Source: Rhodospirillales bacterium
Lineage (GTDB): Bacteria; Pseudomonadota; Alphaproteobacteria; Rhodospirillales; Magnetospirillaceae
Length of the DNA stretch: 39,636 bases
Direction: 5' to 3'
Assembly (NCBI GenBank): GCA_014380005.1
Contig: JACMKT010000081.1
Location: 1 to 39,636 of the forward strand
Of the stretch, positions 26,974 through 35,915 are shown piece by piece. A program made the position numbers and the translations under genes. The notes under the pieces are model-generated. The model did not search any database, was not told the origin of the DNA, and worked only from the letters and a program-made list of their open reading frames with translations. How positions within the stretch are numbered: the first letter of the stretch is position 1; the number at the start of each line of letters is the position of its first letter.

Positions 26974-28716
26974 ATGGGCGGAGACGACGGCATCCTCGCG
27001 GGGGCGCGGCGCACCTTCGCCGCAGCCGGAATGTTCAGCCTGTTTTCCAACGTGCTGATCCTGTCCATCCCCATCTACAGCCTGCAGGTCTACGACCGGG
27101 TCATGTCCAGCCGCTCGGGCACCACCTTGTCCATGCTGACCGCCATCGCGGTGGGCTGCCTAGTGGTCCATGCGGTGCTGGAAGCGGTACGCTCGCGCCT
27201 GATGGTCCATGTGGGGCTGTGGCTGGAACGGGTGTGGGCGCCGGAATTGCTGCGCCGTGCCATCCGCCGTGGCCCCGAGGGCGACGGCGCCACCGGAGCG
27301 CAAATTCTGCGTGATCTGGGCGCGGTGCGTGGCTTTATCACCGGGCCGGGGGTATTTCACCTATTCGACGCCCCGTGGGTGCCTATCTATGCGGCGGTTA
27401 TGTTCATGCTGCATCCGGCCTTGGGCTGGCTGACCCTGGGCGGCGGCGTGGCCCTGTTCGGCTTGGCGCTGGTCAGCGAACTCGCCACCAGGGCGCCGCT
27501 GAAAAGCGCTGGACAGCGATTGACCGTGTCCCAGGCCCGCGCCGATGAATATGTGCGCCGGGCCGAGGTGATCGAAGCCATGGGCATGCTGCCCGGCCTG
27601 ACCGCCGTGTGGGCCGCCGATTCCCGGCGTACGCAAGAGATGCTGGCGGTGGGTTGGCAGCGTTCCGCCTTGCTGGCCGCCGCCGCCCGCTTTGGCCGTT
27701 TCCTTGTGCAAGTGGCCATCGTCGCCTTGGGCGGGTGGTTGGCCATTAACGACCAATTATCCACCGGCAGCGTGGTCGCCGGCTCCATCTTGCTGACCCG
27801 CGCTTTGGCGCCGGTGGAAAGTCTGGTGGGCAGTTGGAAGAATTTCATGGGCGCGCGTGCCGCCTATGGCCGCATCCAGCACGAACTGACCCGCGCCCCG
27901 ACGCCTCGCACCACCACGGCCTTGCCGACGCCGCTGGGCCGGTTGACCCTGGAGCGCGCCAGCTTCGAGTTGCCCCATCTGGAACGCCCGGTGCTCAGCA
28001 ATATCGAGTTGGATCTGCGTCCCGGCGAGGCGTTGGGCATCATCGGCCCCTCGGCGGCGGGCAAATCCACCTTGGCCCGCATTATCCTGGGCATCCAATG
28101 CCCGACGCGGGGCCGCGCCCGGCTGGACGGCGCCGATGTGGCCACGTGGTCGCGCGAGGACCTTGGCCGCCACGTGGGATACCTTCCGCAGAACATCGAA
28201 CTGTTCCCCGGCACCATCAAACGCAACATCGCCCGCATGGCCGAGCCCGACGACCGCAAGGTCATCGAGGCGGCCCAATTGGCCGGCGTGCACGAGATGA
28301 TCCTGCGTCTGCCCCTGGGCTATGACACCGAGATTGCCGACGCCCTGCGCAATCTGTCGGGCGGCCAGCGCCAGCGCATCGCCATTGCGCGGGCGTTTTA
28401 TGGTGAACCGCGCTTGCTGGTGCTGGATGAGCCCAACTCCAATCTGGATGCGGAGGGTGAAAATGCGCTGATCCGGGCGCTCATGCGGGCGCGGGAGCGC
28501 AACGTCACCACCATCGTCATCGCCCACCGCGCCCGCGTGCTGATGACCGTGGACCGGCTGCTGCTGCTGCGCGAGGGCCGCATGGACATGCTGGGTGCCC
28601 GTGACGAGGTCATGGCCCGCGTGCTGCCCCAGCAGGCACCGCCCACGCCCCAACTAAAATCCCAGGAGCAGGCGCCGCCTGCGCCCCAACTCAAATCCCA
28701 AGAGGTGCGGTCATGA
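26974..28716 (+). CDS. Type I secretion ABC transporter (permease-ATPase)
   Basis: 580 residues, AGAGGTG upstream of the ATG. PrtD/LipB-type exporter: N-terminal transmembrane domain (about 20-300, first helix FSLFSNVLILSIPIYSLQVY) and a C-terminal ATPase with Walker A GPSAAGKST (about 358-366), signature LSGGQRQR (about 461-468), Walker B LLVLDEP (about 481-487) and the switch His in IVIAHRA. It drives export of RTX proteins across both membranes with the adjacent fusion protein and an outer-membrane TolC-type channel not present here. The last residues contain a duplicated 12-residue unit. Overlaps the next gene by four bases. Confidence 0.93.
   Translation: MGGDDGILAGARRTFAAAGMFSLFSNVLILSIPIYSLQVYDRVMSSRSGTTLSMLTAIAVGCLVVHAVLEAVRSRLMVHVGLWLERVWAPELLRRAIRRGPEGDGATGAQILRDLGAVRGFITGPGVFHLFDAPWVPIYAAVMFMLHPALGWLTLGGGVALFGLALVSELATRAPLKSAGQRLTVSQARADEYVRRAEVIEAMGMLPGLTAVWAADSRRTQEMLAVGWQRSALLAAAARFGRFLVQVAIVALGGWLAINDQLSTGSVVAGSILLTRALAPVESLVGSWKNFMGARAAYGRIQHELTRAPTPRTTTALPTPLGRLTLERASFELPHLERPVLSNIELDLRPGEALGIIGPSAAGKSTLARIILGIQCPTRGRARLDGADVATWSREDLGRHVGYLPQNIELFPGTIKRNIARMAEPDDRKVIEAAQLAGVHEMILRLPLGYDTEIADALRNLSGGQRQRIAIARAFYGEPRLLVLDEPNSNLDAEGENALIRALMRARERNVTTIVIAHRARVLMTVDRLLLLREGRMDMLGARDEVMARVLPQQAPPTPQLKSQEQAPPAPQLKSQEVRS
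28633..28704 (+). repeat. 36-bp tandem duplication at the exporter C terminus
   Basis: Two copies (28633-28668 and 28669-28704) encode QAPPTPQLKSQE and QAPPAPQLKSQE. They differ at a few bases, mostly synonymous, so the duplication is not brand new. It extends the tail after the ATPase domain just before the overlap with the fusion-protein gene. Confidence 0.85.
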
Positions 28717-30056
28717 GCGGCATGATCCGGCGTTTGGGCGGCCCGTTGTTCACCAGCCACAACGCCACTCCGGTGGATCAGGTGGGTGGGCGCACGGCGT
28801 TGCGGGTGGGCATGGTCACCATCATGGTGGCTTTCGGCGGCTTTGGTCTGTGGGCGGCGTTGGCGCCGTTGAACGCGGCGGCGGTGGCCCGTGGCGAGGT
28901 CAAGGTCGAGAATTACCGCAAGACCATCCAGCACATGGAAGGCGGCATGATCCGCTCTATCCTGGTGCGCGATGGCGATGTTGTGGACGCCGGTCAGCCG
29001 GTCATGCTGCTGGACGACATCGCCATCCGCGCCCGTTGGACTCAACTGACCTTCCAGTCTTGGGCCACATTGGCGACCATGGCGCGGCTGCGGGCGGAAC
29101 AGGCCCAGGCAACCAGCGTGGATTTCGCCGCCACCATGCCCAACATGGACCATCCCCGCGCCCTCGACGTTATCCGTGCCCAGGACCAATTGTTCAAGGC
29201 GCGGCGCGCCATGCTGGATGGGCAGATCGCGGTGCTGCGCAAGCGCATGGTGTTGAACGAACGCGAGGCGGAATCCTTGGCGGCTCAGCAGAAATCAGCC
29301 GACCGGCAGCTGGCCCTGATCCAGCAGGAAATCCGCTCGACCCAATATCTGGTGGATCGTGGCCTGGGGCGGCGCCCGCAATTGCTGTCCCTGCAGCGCG
29401 AAGGCGAACGGCTGACCGGCCAGCGCGACGATTACGGCGCCCGCATCGCCCGGCTGCAGCAAGCCCAGGCCTCCACCGAATTGGACATCGCCAACATCAC
29501 CTTCAAGCAAATGGACGACGTGGCGAACTCGTTGCGCGAGGCCGAAGGCCAGTCCCGCGATTTGGAACAGCAACTGGCGGCAATCACCGATTCCCTCAAG
29601 CGTACGGTGGTGCGCAGCCCGCAAAGCGGCGTGGTCATGGGGCTGAATTTCCACACCATCGGCGCCGTGCTGCAACCGGGTGAAAAGCTGATGGACGTGG
29701 TGCCGGAAAACGAAAACCTGATCGTCGAAGCCCGCATCGCCCCCGAAGACATCGACCGCGTCTATCCCGGGCGCGAGGCTCAGGTGCGTTTCCATACCTT
29801 CCTGCGCGGACTGACGCCACCGGCCAAGGGCACGGTCACTCAGATTTCCGCCGATCTGTTCCGCGACGAGCGCAACAACGCCCCCTATTACCAAGCCCGC
29901 GTCACTCTGGACCCGGACTCACTGACCCATCTGCCGGGGCCGTTGACGCCGGGCATGCAGACCGACGTGCTGATCACCACGGGCGAACGCACGGCGCTGG
30001 AATATCTGATCGAGCCGTTGAGCCGGGCGGTATCGACGGCCATGCGGGAGAAGTAG
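28713..30056 (+). CDS. HlyD-family membrane fusion protein of the type I system
   Basis: 447 residues, ATGA overlap with the ABC gene. One N-terminal membrane helix (about 30-50), a lipoyl-like half-motif (VENYRKTIQHMEGGMIRSILVRDGDVV in two stretches), a long alpha-helical hairpin (about 110-290), the second lipoyl half (VVRSPQSGVVMGLNFHTIGAVLQ), then a beta barrel. It bridges the inner-membrane exporter to the outer-membrane channel. The outer-membrane partner is not in the window. The stop lies 21 bases from the convergent gene. Confidence 0.93.
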   Translation: MSGMIRRLGGPLFTSHNATPVDQVGGRTALRVGMVTIMVAFGGFGLWAALAPLNAAAVARGEVKVENYRKTIQHMEGGMIRSILVRDGDVVDAGQPVMLLDDIAIRARWTQLTFQSWATLATMARLRAEQAQATSVDFAATMPNMDHPRALDVIRAQDQLFKARRAMLDGQIAVLRKRMVLNEREAESLAAQQKSADRQLALIQQEIRSTQYLVDRGLGRRPQLLSLQREGERLTGQRDDYGARIARLQQAQASTELDIANITFKQMDDVANSLREAEGQSRDLEQQLAAITDSLKRTVVRSPQSGVVMGLNFHTIGAVLQPGEKLMDVVPENENLIVEARIAPEDIDRVYPGREAQVRFHTFLRGLTPPAKGTVTQISADLFRDERNNAPYYQARVTLDPDSLTHLPGPLTPGMQTDVLITTGERTALEYLIEPLSRAVSTAMREK

Positions 30057-30077
30057 GGGCATGCGTCGGTGAGGGGC

Positions 30078-30644
30078 TCAGCGGGTGCCGTTGCCCAATT
30101 CCTGTAGGAAGTCGCCCACCGGAGTGGGTCCGCTGGCCCTGGCCGGCGGGGCAGGGGGAGGGGCGGGCTTGGGGGTTTCTCCCGCCAAGGTGGGGGCTCC
30201 GGGCTCGGATTGCGGGGCCGGCTCGTCGGTCTTCTTGGATTGCTTGGTGGCGGATTTCATCCGGCCATCCAGGGTGGCGATGGCGTGGCGGTCCTGTTCC
30301 ACCGCCTTGACCCATTCGGCCCGTTCGCTGTGCAGCAGCGCCTCGAACCCGTCCACCTTCTGGCGCAGGGATCCGGTCAGCTCTTCCATCTTGCGGGCGT
30401 TGTCGGTTTGCAGGGCGGCCTTGATCTTCTCGATTTCCTCAAGCAGGTCACGCTTGATCCAGCGCGACTTCTTGTCGAGGTCATCGCCCATCTTGGTCAG
30501 CCGTTCCTCGACCTCGGTGTTGATCTGCACCTTGATCTCATAGGCTGACCTCACGAGGTTGGCCATGTACATCATCAGGCCGCCACCGACGATCAGGATA
30601 ACGCCGGCTGCGAGACTAATGACCAAGACCGTGGAAAAACCCAT
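30078..30644 (-). CDS. Membrane-anchored coiled-coil protein, function unknown
   Basis: 188 residues. Hydrophobic segment at about 4-26 (STVLVISLAAGVILIVGGGLMMY), then a long charged coiled coil (about 32-125: VEERLTKMGDDLDKKSRWIKR, EEIEKIKAALQTD), a Lys-rich patch and a Pro/Ala-rich tail. Orientation is probably N-out, coil in the cytoplasm. No family recognised; the layout recalls small scaffold or RmuC-like membrane proteins but lacks their domains. Shares a divergent promoter region with the gene at 30801. Confidence 0.6.
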   Translation of the reverse strand: MGFSTVLVISLAAGVILIVGGGLMMYMANLVRSAYEIKVQINTEVEERLTKMGDDLDKKSRWIKRDLLEEIEKIKAALQTDNARKMEELTGSLRQKVDGFEALLHSERAEWVKAVEQDRHAIATLDGRMKSATKQSKKTDEPAPQSEPGAPTLAGETPKPAPPPAPPARASGPTPVGDFLQELGNGTR

Positions 30645-30701
30645 AATTTCTGCGATGCCAACAGTTCTAGAACCCTATTGCTAATGTCCTTCATGCGAGA
30701 G

Positions 30702-30726
30702 GTCATTGCAACCTCGTTCCAATGAC
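30702..30726. promoter_or_regulatory. 7-bp inverted repeat in the divergent promoter region
   Basis: GTCATTG (30702-30708) and CAATGAC (30720-30726) are perfect complements 11 bp apart. They lie in the 156-bp gap between the coiled-coil protein and the glutamine-synthetase-family gene. A second pair, GTGCCGC (30729-30735) and GCGGCAC (30756-30762), follows. Either could be an operator. Confidence 0.35.
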
Positions 30727-30800
30727 AAGTGCCGCCCTCTTTACGCCACACCCGCGCGGCACGATGATGGACAGGACGAACCCCATCCCCCGAGGGCCTC

Positions 30801-32141
30801 ATGAGCGTCTTTTCCGATTGGATCAAGGCCAACGGCATTTCCGAGGTGGAATGCCTGGTTCCCGACATGTCCGGCGTGGCCCGCGGCAAGATCGTGCCGG
30901 CCCATAAATTCGTTTCCATCGCCGAAGACCGGGGGTTGAGGCTGCCGGAAAGCATCTTCGTCCAGACGGTTACCGGGGATTACCCCGAGGAAGACGTGAC
31001 CAATGTGGCCAATGGCGACGTCTATCTGTGGCCCGACCCGGAAACCATCCGCCGGGTGCCGTGGTATGACGAACCCACTGCCTGCGTCATCAACGACTGC
31101 ACCTATCTGGACGGTCGCCCGGTGGAGCTGAGCCCGCGCAACGTGCTGAAAAAGGTGCTGGCGTTGTACGCGGCCAAGGGCTGGAAGCCCATCGTGGCGC
31201 CCGAGCTGGAATTCTTCCTGGTCAAGCAGAACACCGACAGCGACTACCCGCTGGAGCCGCCGGTGGGCCGCTCGGGCCGGGCCGAGACCGGACGCCCGGC
31301 CTATGGCGTGGATGCGCTGAACGAGTTCGAGGGGCTGTTCGACCAGATCTACACCTATGCCGAGGCCATGCGCCTGGACGTGGACACCCTGTCCCACGAA
31401 GCCGGTAACGGCCAGATGGAGGTCAATTTCGACCATGGCGACGCGCTGGAACTGGCCGATCAGGTCTTCCTGTTCAAGCGCCTCGTGCGTCAGGTGGCGC
31501 TGCGCACCGGCGTCTACGCCACCTTCATGGCTAAGCCCATGCAGAACGAGCCCGGCAGCGCCATGCACATCCACCAGAACGTGGTGGACAGCACCACTGG
31601 GCACAATCTGTTCGCCAATGACGATGCCAGCGACACCATCATGTTCCGCCATTACATCGGCGGGCTGCGCAAGCACCTGCCGCAGATGATGCTGCTGTTT
31701 GCCCCCAACGTGAACTCGTTCCGCCGGCTGGTGCCCGATTTCGACGCCCCCATCAACCTGCATTGGAGCCGCGACAACCGCACCGTCGGCCTGCGCGTCC
31801 CCGAATCCGGCCAAGCCGCGCGGCGCGTGGAAAACCGCCTCGCCGGTGCCGACGCCAATCCCTATCTCGCCATTGCCGGCTCGCTGGCCTGCGGCTATCT
31901 GGGCATGATGAACAAGCTGGACCCGGGCGAGCCCATCACCGGTTCAGGCTATTCCCGCGCCCATTCCCTGCCCTGGCACATGCACGACGCCCTGGAAAAA
32001 CTGAAGGGCGCCCGCGCCGTGCGCGAGGTCCTGGGCGAGGATTTCTGCGACGCCTACATGGCGGTCAAGGAAGCCGAATGGAACGCCTATCAGCGCGTGG
32101 TTTCCAGTTGGGAGCGCGAGTATCTGTTGCTGAACGTGTAA
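30801..32141 (+). CDS. puuA: Glutamine-synthetase-family enzyme, probable gamma-glutamylpolyamine synthetase
   Basis: 446 residues. Family members ligate glutamate to an amine with ATP. Visible GS motifs: PELEFFLV with metal-binding Glu, HEAGNGQMEVNFDHGDALELAD split over two segments, the HIHQNV ATP/metal segment, the FAPNVNSFRRL loop, NRTVGLRVP and the RVENRLAGADANPYLA substrate loop. N-terminal VECLVPDMSGVARGK is typical of the PuuA/GlnA-like branch rather than of GlnA type I. The adjacent polyamine transporter genes support putrescine or another polyamine as substrate. Symbol given by family, not proven. Confidence 0.8.
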   Translation: MSVFSDWIKANGISEVECLVPDMSGVARGKIVPAHKFVSIAEDRGLRLPESIFVQTVTGDYPEEDVTNVANGDVYLWPDPETIRRVPWYDEPTACVINDCTYLDGRPVELSPRNVLKKVLALYAAKGWKPIVAPELEFFLVKQNTDSDYPLEPPVGRSGRAETGRPAYGVDALNEFEGLFDQIYTYAEAMRLDVDTLSHEAGNGQMEVNFDHGDALELADQVFLFKRLVRQVALRTGVYATFMAKPMQNEPGSAMHIHQNVVDSTTGHNLFANDDASDTIMFRHYIGGLRKHLPQMMLLFAPNVNSFRRLVPDFDAPINLHWSRDNRTVGLRVPESGQAARRVENRLAGADANPYLAIAGSLACGYLGMMNKLDPGEPITGSGYSRAHSLPWHMHDALEKLKGARAVREVLGEDFCDAYMAVKEAEWNAYQRVVSSWEREYLLLNV

Positions 32142-32163
32142 GCGCACTCCCAACCGGATTTGA

Positions 32164-33678
32164 TCACAGCATTCCCATTCGTCGGGCAAGCGTCTGGGTG
32201 AGGGTGTCGGAATCCTCGGCCTTGAGTACTTGACCGAAGGCCTCCGTGGTCTTGGGGCCGATCCAATTATCCACCTTGAGGTCCTGCCAATCATCGTGGT
32301 GCTGGGCCCCGATGCCGTTCAGCGTTTCTTGCAGCACGCCGGCTTCCACCTTGGGTCCCGTATCGCGGGGCGCGCGCAGCAGGGGGCCGAAGGCAGCGTG
32401 GGTGGCCTGTTCCAGGCCGTCCGGGTTGCCGTTGCGCTGGGCATTGCGGGCGAAGGTGTTGAAGCGGCCAAGGGCCAAGGCTTCCGCCACCTTGGGCGCA
32501 CCCAGCCGGGCGGTGGCGTGCTTCAGGGCAAAGTCGGTCTGCGGGCCGTACTGGCCGTCCTCGTCCACCGGCCCCAGCTTGGTGTATGGGCCATAAGCGG
32601 GCGAGCGGGACGGCAGCGGGTTGGCCTCGTTGAGCATGTTGAGCCCCCGTTGCAGGCCCTTGACCGCATTATCGGCGCCATCCATTTGCGCGGCCTGCGC
32701 CACGGTCTCGCCCAGGCGCCCGGTGGCCTGCCACAAATCCTCGCCATGGGGCGTCACGTGCGACATTTGCGTCTCGGGGATGGGGCGGATGGGCGTGGGC
32801 TCAATGGGCTTGCCGCCATCATTCCGCTGGGGGCCGTCGCCATAGATGTTGACGTGCCAGTCCTGCACTTTCTCATAGGTGTGCGCTTTCAGCGGATCGC
32901 CCGAACGCCAGCCCCGATAATCCTCTTGGGCCGAATGGATCATGTCCATCATCTCGGGCTGCGTCAGGCTCTCCACCGGTTTCAACAAGGCTGCGCGGCC
33001 CGGCGCGGTGATGGGCTCCTTCGCCATGGCCACCAGCGAGGCCATTTTGGGGTCGGCGGGCGCTTCGGACTGCTTTTGTTCCGGCGCTGGGGCGGGCGGC
33101 GGGGCGGGCTCAGGTTTGGTTTGAGGTTCAGGAGTGGGGGCGGGTTCAGGTGCGGGTTGAGGTGTCGGGGGCTGGGGGGGCGGTTGGGGAGGCTGGGGTA
33201 GTGGCACCGGGAACGTTTCTGGGGACTGCGATTGGGTGCTAGGAGTAAGGGGGATTGCGACAGGGAAGCCATTGGGCTGCTCTTTGAGGGGCGGCCCGGC
33301 AGGCGTCTTGGGCTTTGCGCCTGGATCGACCCATGTCTGATAGTCAGGGTGCTTCAGTTTATTAAGGTATTTGCTTTTGGCGAACTCGATTGTTTGCTCA
33401 TCATCGTATCCTCGTTCCAACCCTTCTCGCACATACGTTCTGTACACGTGATGTTGGTCAACATTCCAGTCTTTGGGCAAGCTGTCGCGCACGGCTTCCG
33501 CCAACGCTTCGGGATGGTTCCCCTGGATGGAGGGGCCAAATATCGGTAGGCTCATACCTGCCGTGGGGCGTCCGCCCGCGGTGAAAATATCAACTGCGGT
33601 CCCTTTAGGATCTAGCGGGTTGATTTTCTTCACGATCTTGACGGGAAGACTGGTCTTGGTGCGATGCTTGGCTGTCAT
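32164..33678 (-). CDS. Pro-rich linker protein with peptidoglycan-binding-like repeats
   Basis: 504 residues from ATG at 33678, with AAGGA eight bases upstream. N-terminal region (1-130) has no known domain and no signal peptide. Residues about 135-220 are a Pro/Gln/Glu-rich linker. The C-terminal half has two segments like the peptidoglycan-binding repeat: GLQRGLNMLN with DEDGQYGPQTDFAL, and VLQETLNGIG with LKVDNWIGPKTTEAF. The same pattern (LQKVLN, VDGGIGP) occurs in the GH108 muramidase at 38834. Could be a phage-derived or secreted cell-wall protein; a transported effector is possible. It interrupts the polyamine genes and its 5' part is visibly AT-richer than its neighbours. Confidence 0.6.
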   Translation of the reverse strand: MTAKHRTKTSLPVKIVKKINPLDPKGTAVDIFTAGGRPTAGMSLPIFGPSIQGNHPEALAEAVRDSLPKDWNVDQHHVYRTYVREGLERGYDDEQTIEFAKSKYLNKLKHPDYQTWVDPGAKPKTPAGPPLKEQPNGFPVAIPLTPSTQSQSPETFPVPLPQPPQPPPQPPTPQPAPEPAPTPEPQTKPEPAPPPAPAPEQKQSEAPADPKMASLVAMAKEPITAPGRAALLKPVESLTQPEMMDMIHSAQEDYRGWRSGDPLKAHTYEKVQDWHVNIYGDGPQRNDGGKPIEPTPIRPIPETQMSHVTPHGEDLWQATGRLGETVAQAAQMDGADNAVKGLQRGLNMLNEANPLPSRSPAYGPYTKLGPVDEDGQYGPQTDFALKHATARLGAPKVAEALALGRFNTFARNAQRNGNPDGLEQATHAAFGPLLRAPRDTGPKVEAGVLQETLNGIGAQHHDDWQDLKVDNWIGPKTTEAFGQVLKAEDSDTLTQTLARRMGML

Positions 33679-34572
33679 GTGAATTTTTCCTTGTTAGTTG
33701 TGATGCTGGCGACCTTGCTGATGGCGCCAGCGCTTGCACGGGCCGAAAGTCCGACCGACCCGGTATTGAAATCCCTTGTCCAGGATGACCAGGGGCGCGC
33801 CTGTCAACTTGCCTTAGCGGCGGCCCAAAGCGGGGAACTGGGCGATGAGTTTTTCGTTGGGACATGTCTCGAAACAGGGACCGGAATGCCCCAGGATTTC
33901 GCTCAGGCGGCGTCGTGGTTCCGTGTGGCGATGAAAGGCGAGGACCATTTGGCCCAGGCGCATCTTGGACAATTGATGGTCCAAGGGCTGGTCGAGGGCG
34001 GCGCCCAAGAGGGTACGCGGTTGGCAAAGGAAGCCGCCGAATACGGCGGGCCGGAAGCCGAGATGATTTACGGGCGGTTGCTATGGCGGCAGCGTCAGCC
34101 GACGGAGGAAGCCGTTCGCTGGCTCAAACGCTCAGTCGCCAGTAATTATCCCGGTGGGGCGTACGAACTTTCTCGTTTTTATGCAAGCCAGGGTGATCAG
34201 AAACAGGCCGATCAGTGGCAAGCGAAGGCAAAGGACATGGAAACTGCCCGAGGCAGCTTTGCCGATGCTGTGGCGTTCGCCTATAGCGGCAAGACCAGGG
34301 AGTCGGCCCGCGAGGTTTACAATCGCGGCTACCGCATTCTGGCCGGTCAGGAGCAGGGAACCATTGATCAAGCGGTCGAACTGGTTCGCAACGCTGCTTA
34401 TCAACAAGTTAAAGAAGCCGAGGCACAGTTAGGTCTGATGTATCTGCACGGTGCAGGAATGCCTCAAGACACAATTGAGGCCACCTACTGGTTCCGCCGC
34501 GCCGCCCTGCACGGCAGCCCCGACGCTAAACGCCTGCTGGAGGATGCCTTAACCAGCCCGCAGGCCAAGTGA
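33664..34572 (+). CDS. Secreted Sel1-repeat protein
   Basis: 302 residues from ATG at 33664; GTG at 33679 or ATG at 33703 are alternatives because no start has a good ribosome site. A hydrophobic N terminus (FSLLVVMLATLLMAPALARAE) acts as a signal peptide, so the protein is probably periplasmic. Sel1-like repeats follow (GTCLETGTGMPQDFAQAASWF, LGLMYLHGAGMPQDTIEATYWF), with degenerate copies between. Sel1 proteins are protein-interaction scaffolds and sometimes immunity or chaperone partners. With this start it overlaps the divergent gene by 15 bp. Confidence 0.78.
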   Translation: MLGCHVNFSLLVVMLATLLMAPALARAESPTDPVLKSLVQDDQGRACQLALAAAQSGELGDEFFVGTCLETGTGMPQDFAQAASWFRVAMKGEDHLAQAHLGQLMVQGLVEGGAQEGTRLAKEAAEYGGPEAEMIYGRLLWRQRQPTEEAVRWLKRSVASNYPGGAYELSRFYASQGDQKQADQWQAKAKDMETARGSFADAVAFAYSGKTRESAREVYNRGYRILAGQEQGTIDQAVELVRNAAYQQVKEAEAQLGLMYLHGAGMPQDTIEATYWFRRAALHGSPDAKRLLEDALTSPQAK

Positions 34573-34807
34573 ACCCATCCGGGCGCAACTCGGGTGTTGA
34601 TCTCTCGACTTTAGTTCACTAATTGTTCCAATGTCAACCCGCTTCCCGTCTATGCCCCAGGCCTTTGGGCACGGGCTCTGCACAATGCTGCAGCGGCAAT
34701 ACCCCAAGCCTTGTTGACACGTCCCCCATGAGGGGGCATACCGGCTTTTGGTCGGGAGGCTGGGAGGCTCCCGTGACCGTTTCAATCAACGATCAACGGG
34801 GGACGTT
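34573..34807 (+). promoter_or_regulatory. potF promoter region with palindrome in the -35/-10 spacer
   Basis: This 235-bp gap holds TTGACA at 34714-34719 and, after a 17-bp spacer, CATACC at 34737-34742. The spacer contains CCCCC-ATGA-GGGGG (34723-34736), an inverted repeat placed where a repressor or spacer-twisting activator would act. About 65 bases of leader then lead to GGGGGA and the ATG at 34808. Confidence 0.45.
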
Positions 34808-35911
34808 ATGCTCACTCGCCTGACCCGCTTTGCTGCTGTGGCCGTTATTGGCTTCGCCGCTTCGGCTGCCCATGCCGAAGACAAGGTGCTCAACGTTTAT
34901 AACTGGTCCGATTACATCGCCAAGGACACCTTGGAGAAGTTCACCAAGGAAACCGGTATCAACGTCAAATACGACACCTATGGCGACAATGAGGTGCTGG
35001 ACACCAAGTTGATGGCGGGCAAGTCGGGCTATGATGTGGTGTTCCCCTCGGCGTCGCCGTTCTTCGCCGCCCAGGTCAAGGCCGGCATCTATCAAAAGCT
35101 GGACCTGTCCAAGATCCCCAACGCCGCCGGTTTGGACAAGGAAGTCCTGGCCAATCTGGCGAAGGTTGACGCGGGCAATGCCCATGGCCTGCCCTATATG
35201 ATGGCCGCCACCGGCATCGGCTACAACATCGACAAGGTCAAGAAGCTCTATCCGGACGCGCCGCTGGATTCGTGGAAGGTGCTGTTTGACGCGGCTGAAG
35301 TGTCCAAGCTGAAGGCTTGCGGCGTCGCCATGCTCGACACCCCGACCGAGGCGGTGCCGGCCATGCTGGCCTATCAGGGCAAGGACCCCCACGCTCAGAC
35401 GCCCGAGGCGCTGACCTCCGCCATGGACGCGCTGATGCCGGTCCGTCCCAGCCTGCGCTATGTGAATTCCGAGAAATACCGCGCCGATCTGGCCAATGGC
35501 GACATCTGCCTGACCCAGGGTTACGTGGGCGATCTGGTGCAGTCGCGCATGCGCGCCAAGGAAGCCAAGAAGCCGCAGAACATCGGCATCGTCATCCCCA
35601 AGGAAGGCGCCCTGGTCAATATCGACATGATGGCGGTTCCGGTGGATGCGCCCCATCCCGCCGAAGCCCTGGCCTTCATCAACTTCATCCTGCGCCCGGA
35701 CATCATCGCCGCCATCACCAACGAAACCGGCTACGCCAACGCCGTGCCCGCCTCGCTGGCCCATGTGGACGAAGCCATCAAGACCGATCCGGTGATCTAT
35801 CCGCCGGCTGACGTGAAGGCCAAGCTGTTCACTGCTCCGCCGCCGGCCAGCAAGGAATACGACCGCGCCCGTGCCCGCGCGTGGTCCAAATTCCGCGCGG
35901 CCAAGAAGTAA
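34808..35911 (+). CDS. potF: Periplasmic polyamine-binding protein
   Basis: 367 residues from ATG at 34808 with GGGGGA upstream. Signal peptide MLTRLTRFAAVAVIGFAASAAHA then mature start EDKVLNVYNWSDYIA. NVYNWSDYI, YDTYGDNEVLDTKLM, GYDVVFPSASPF and MMAATGIGYN are hallmarks of PotD/PotF proteins, with Trp and Asp residues lining the polyamine site. First gene of a four-gene transporter operon and close to a gamma-glutamylpolyamine synthetase-like gene, so the likely ligand is putrescine (inference). Confidence 0.93.
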   Translation: MLTRLTRFAAVAVIGFAASAAHAEDKVLNVYNWSDYIAKDTLEKFTKETGINVKYDTYGDNEVLDTKLMAGKSGYDVVFPSASPFFAAQVKAGIYQKLDLSKIPNAAGLDKEVLANLAKVDAGNAHGLPYMMAATGIGYNIDKVKKLYPDAPLDSWKVLFDAAEVSKLKACGVAMLDTPTEAVPAMLAYQGKDPHAQTPEALTSAMDALMPVRPSLRYVNSEKYRADLANGDICLTQGYVGDLVQSRMRAKEAKKPQNIGIVIPKEGALVNIDMMAVPVDAPHPAEALAFINFILRPDIIAAITNETGYANAVPASLAHVDEAIKTDPVIYPPADVKAKLFTAPPPASKEYDRARARAWSKFRAAKK

Positions 35912-35915
35912 GCCC

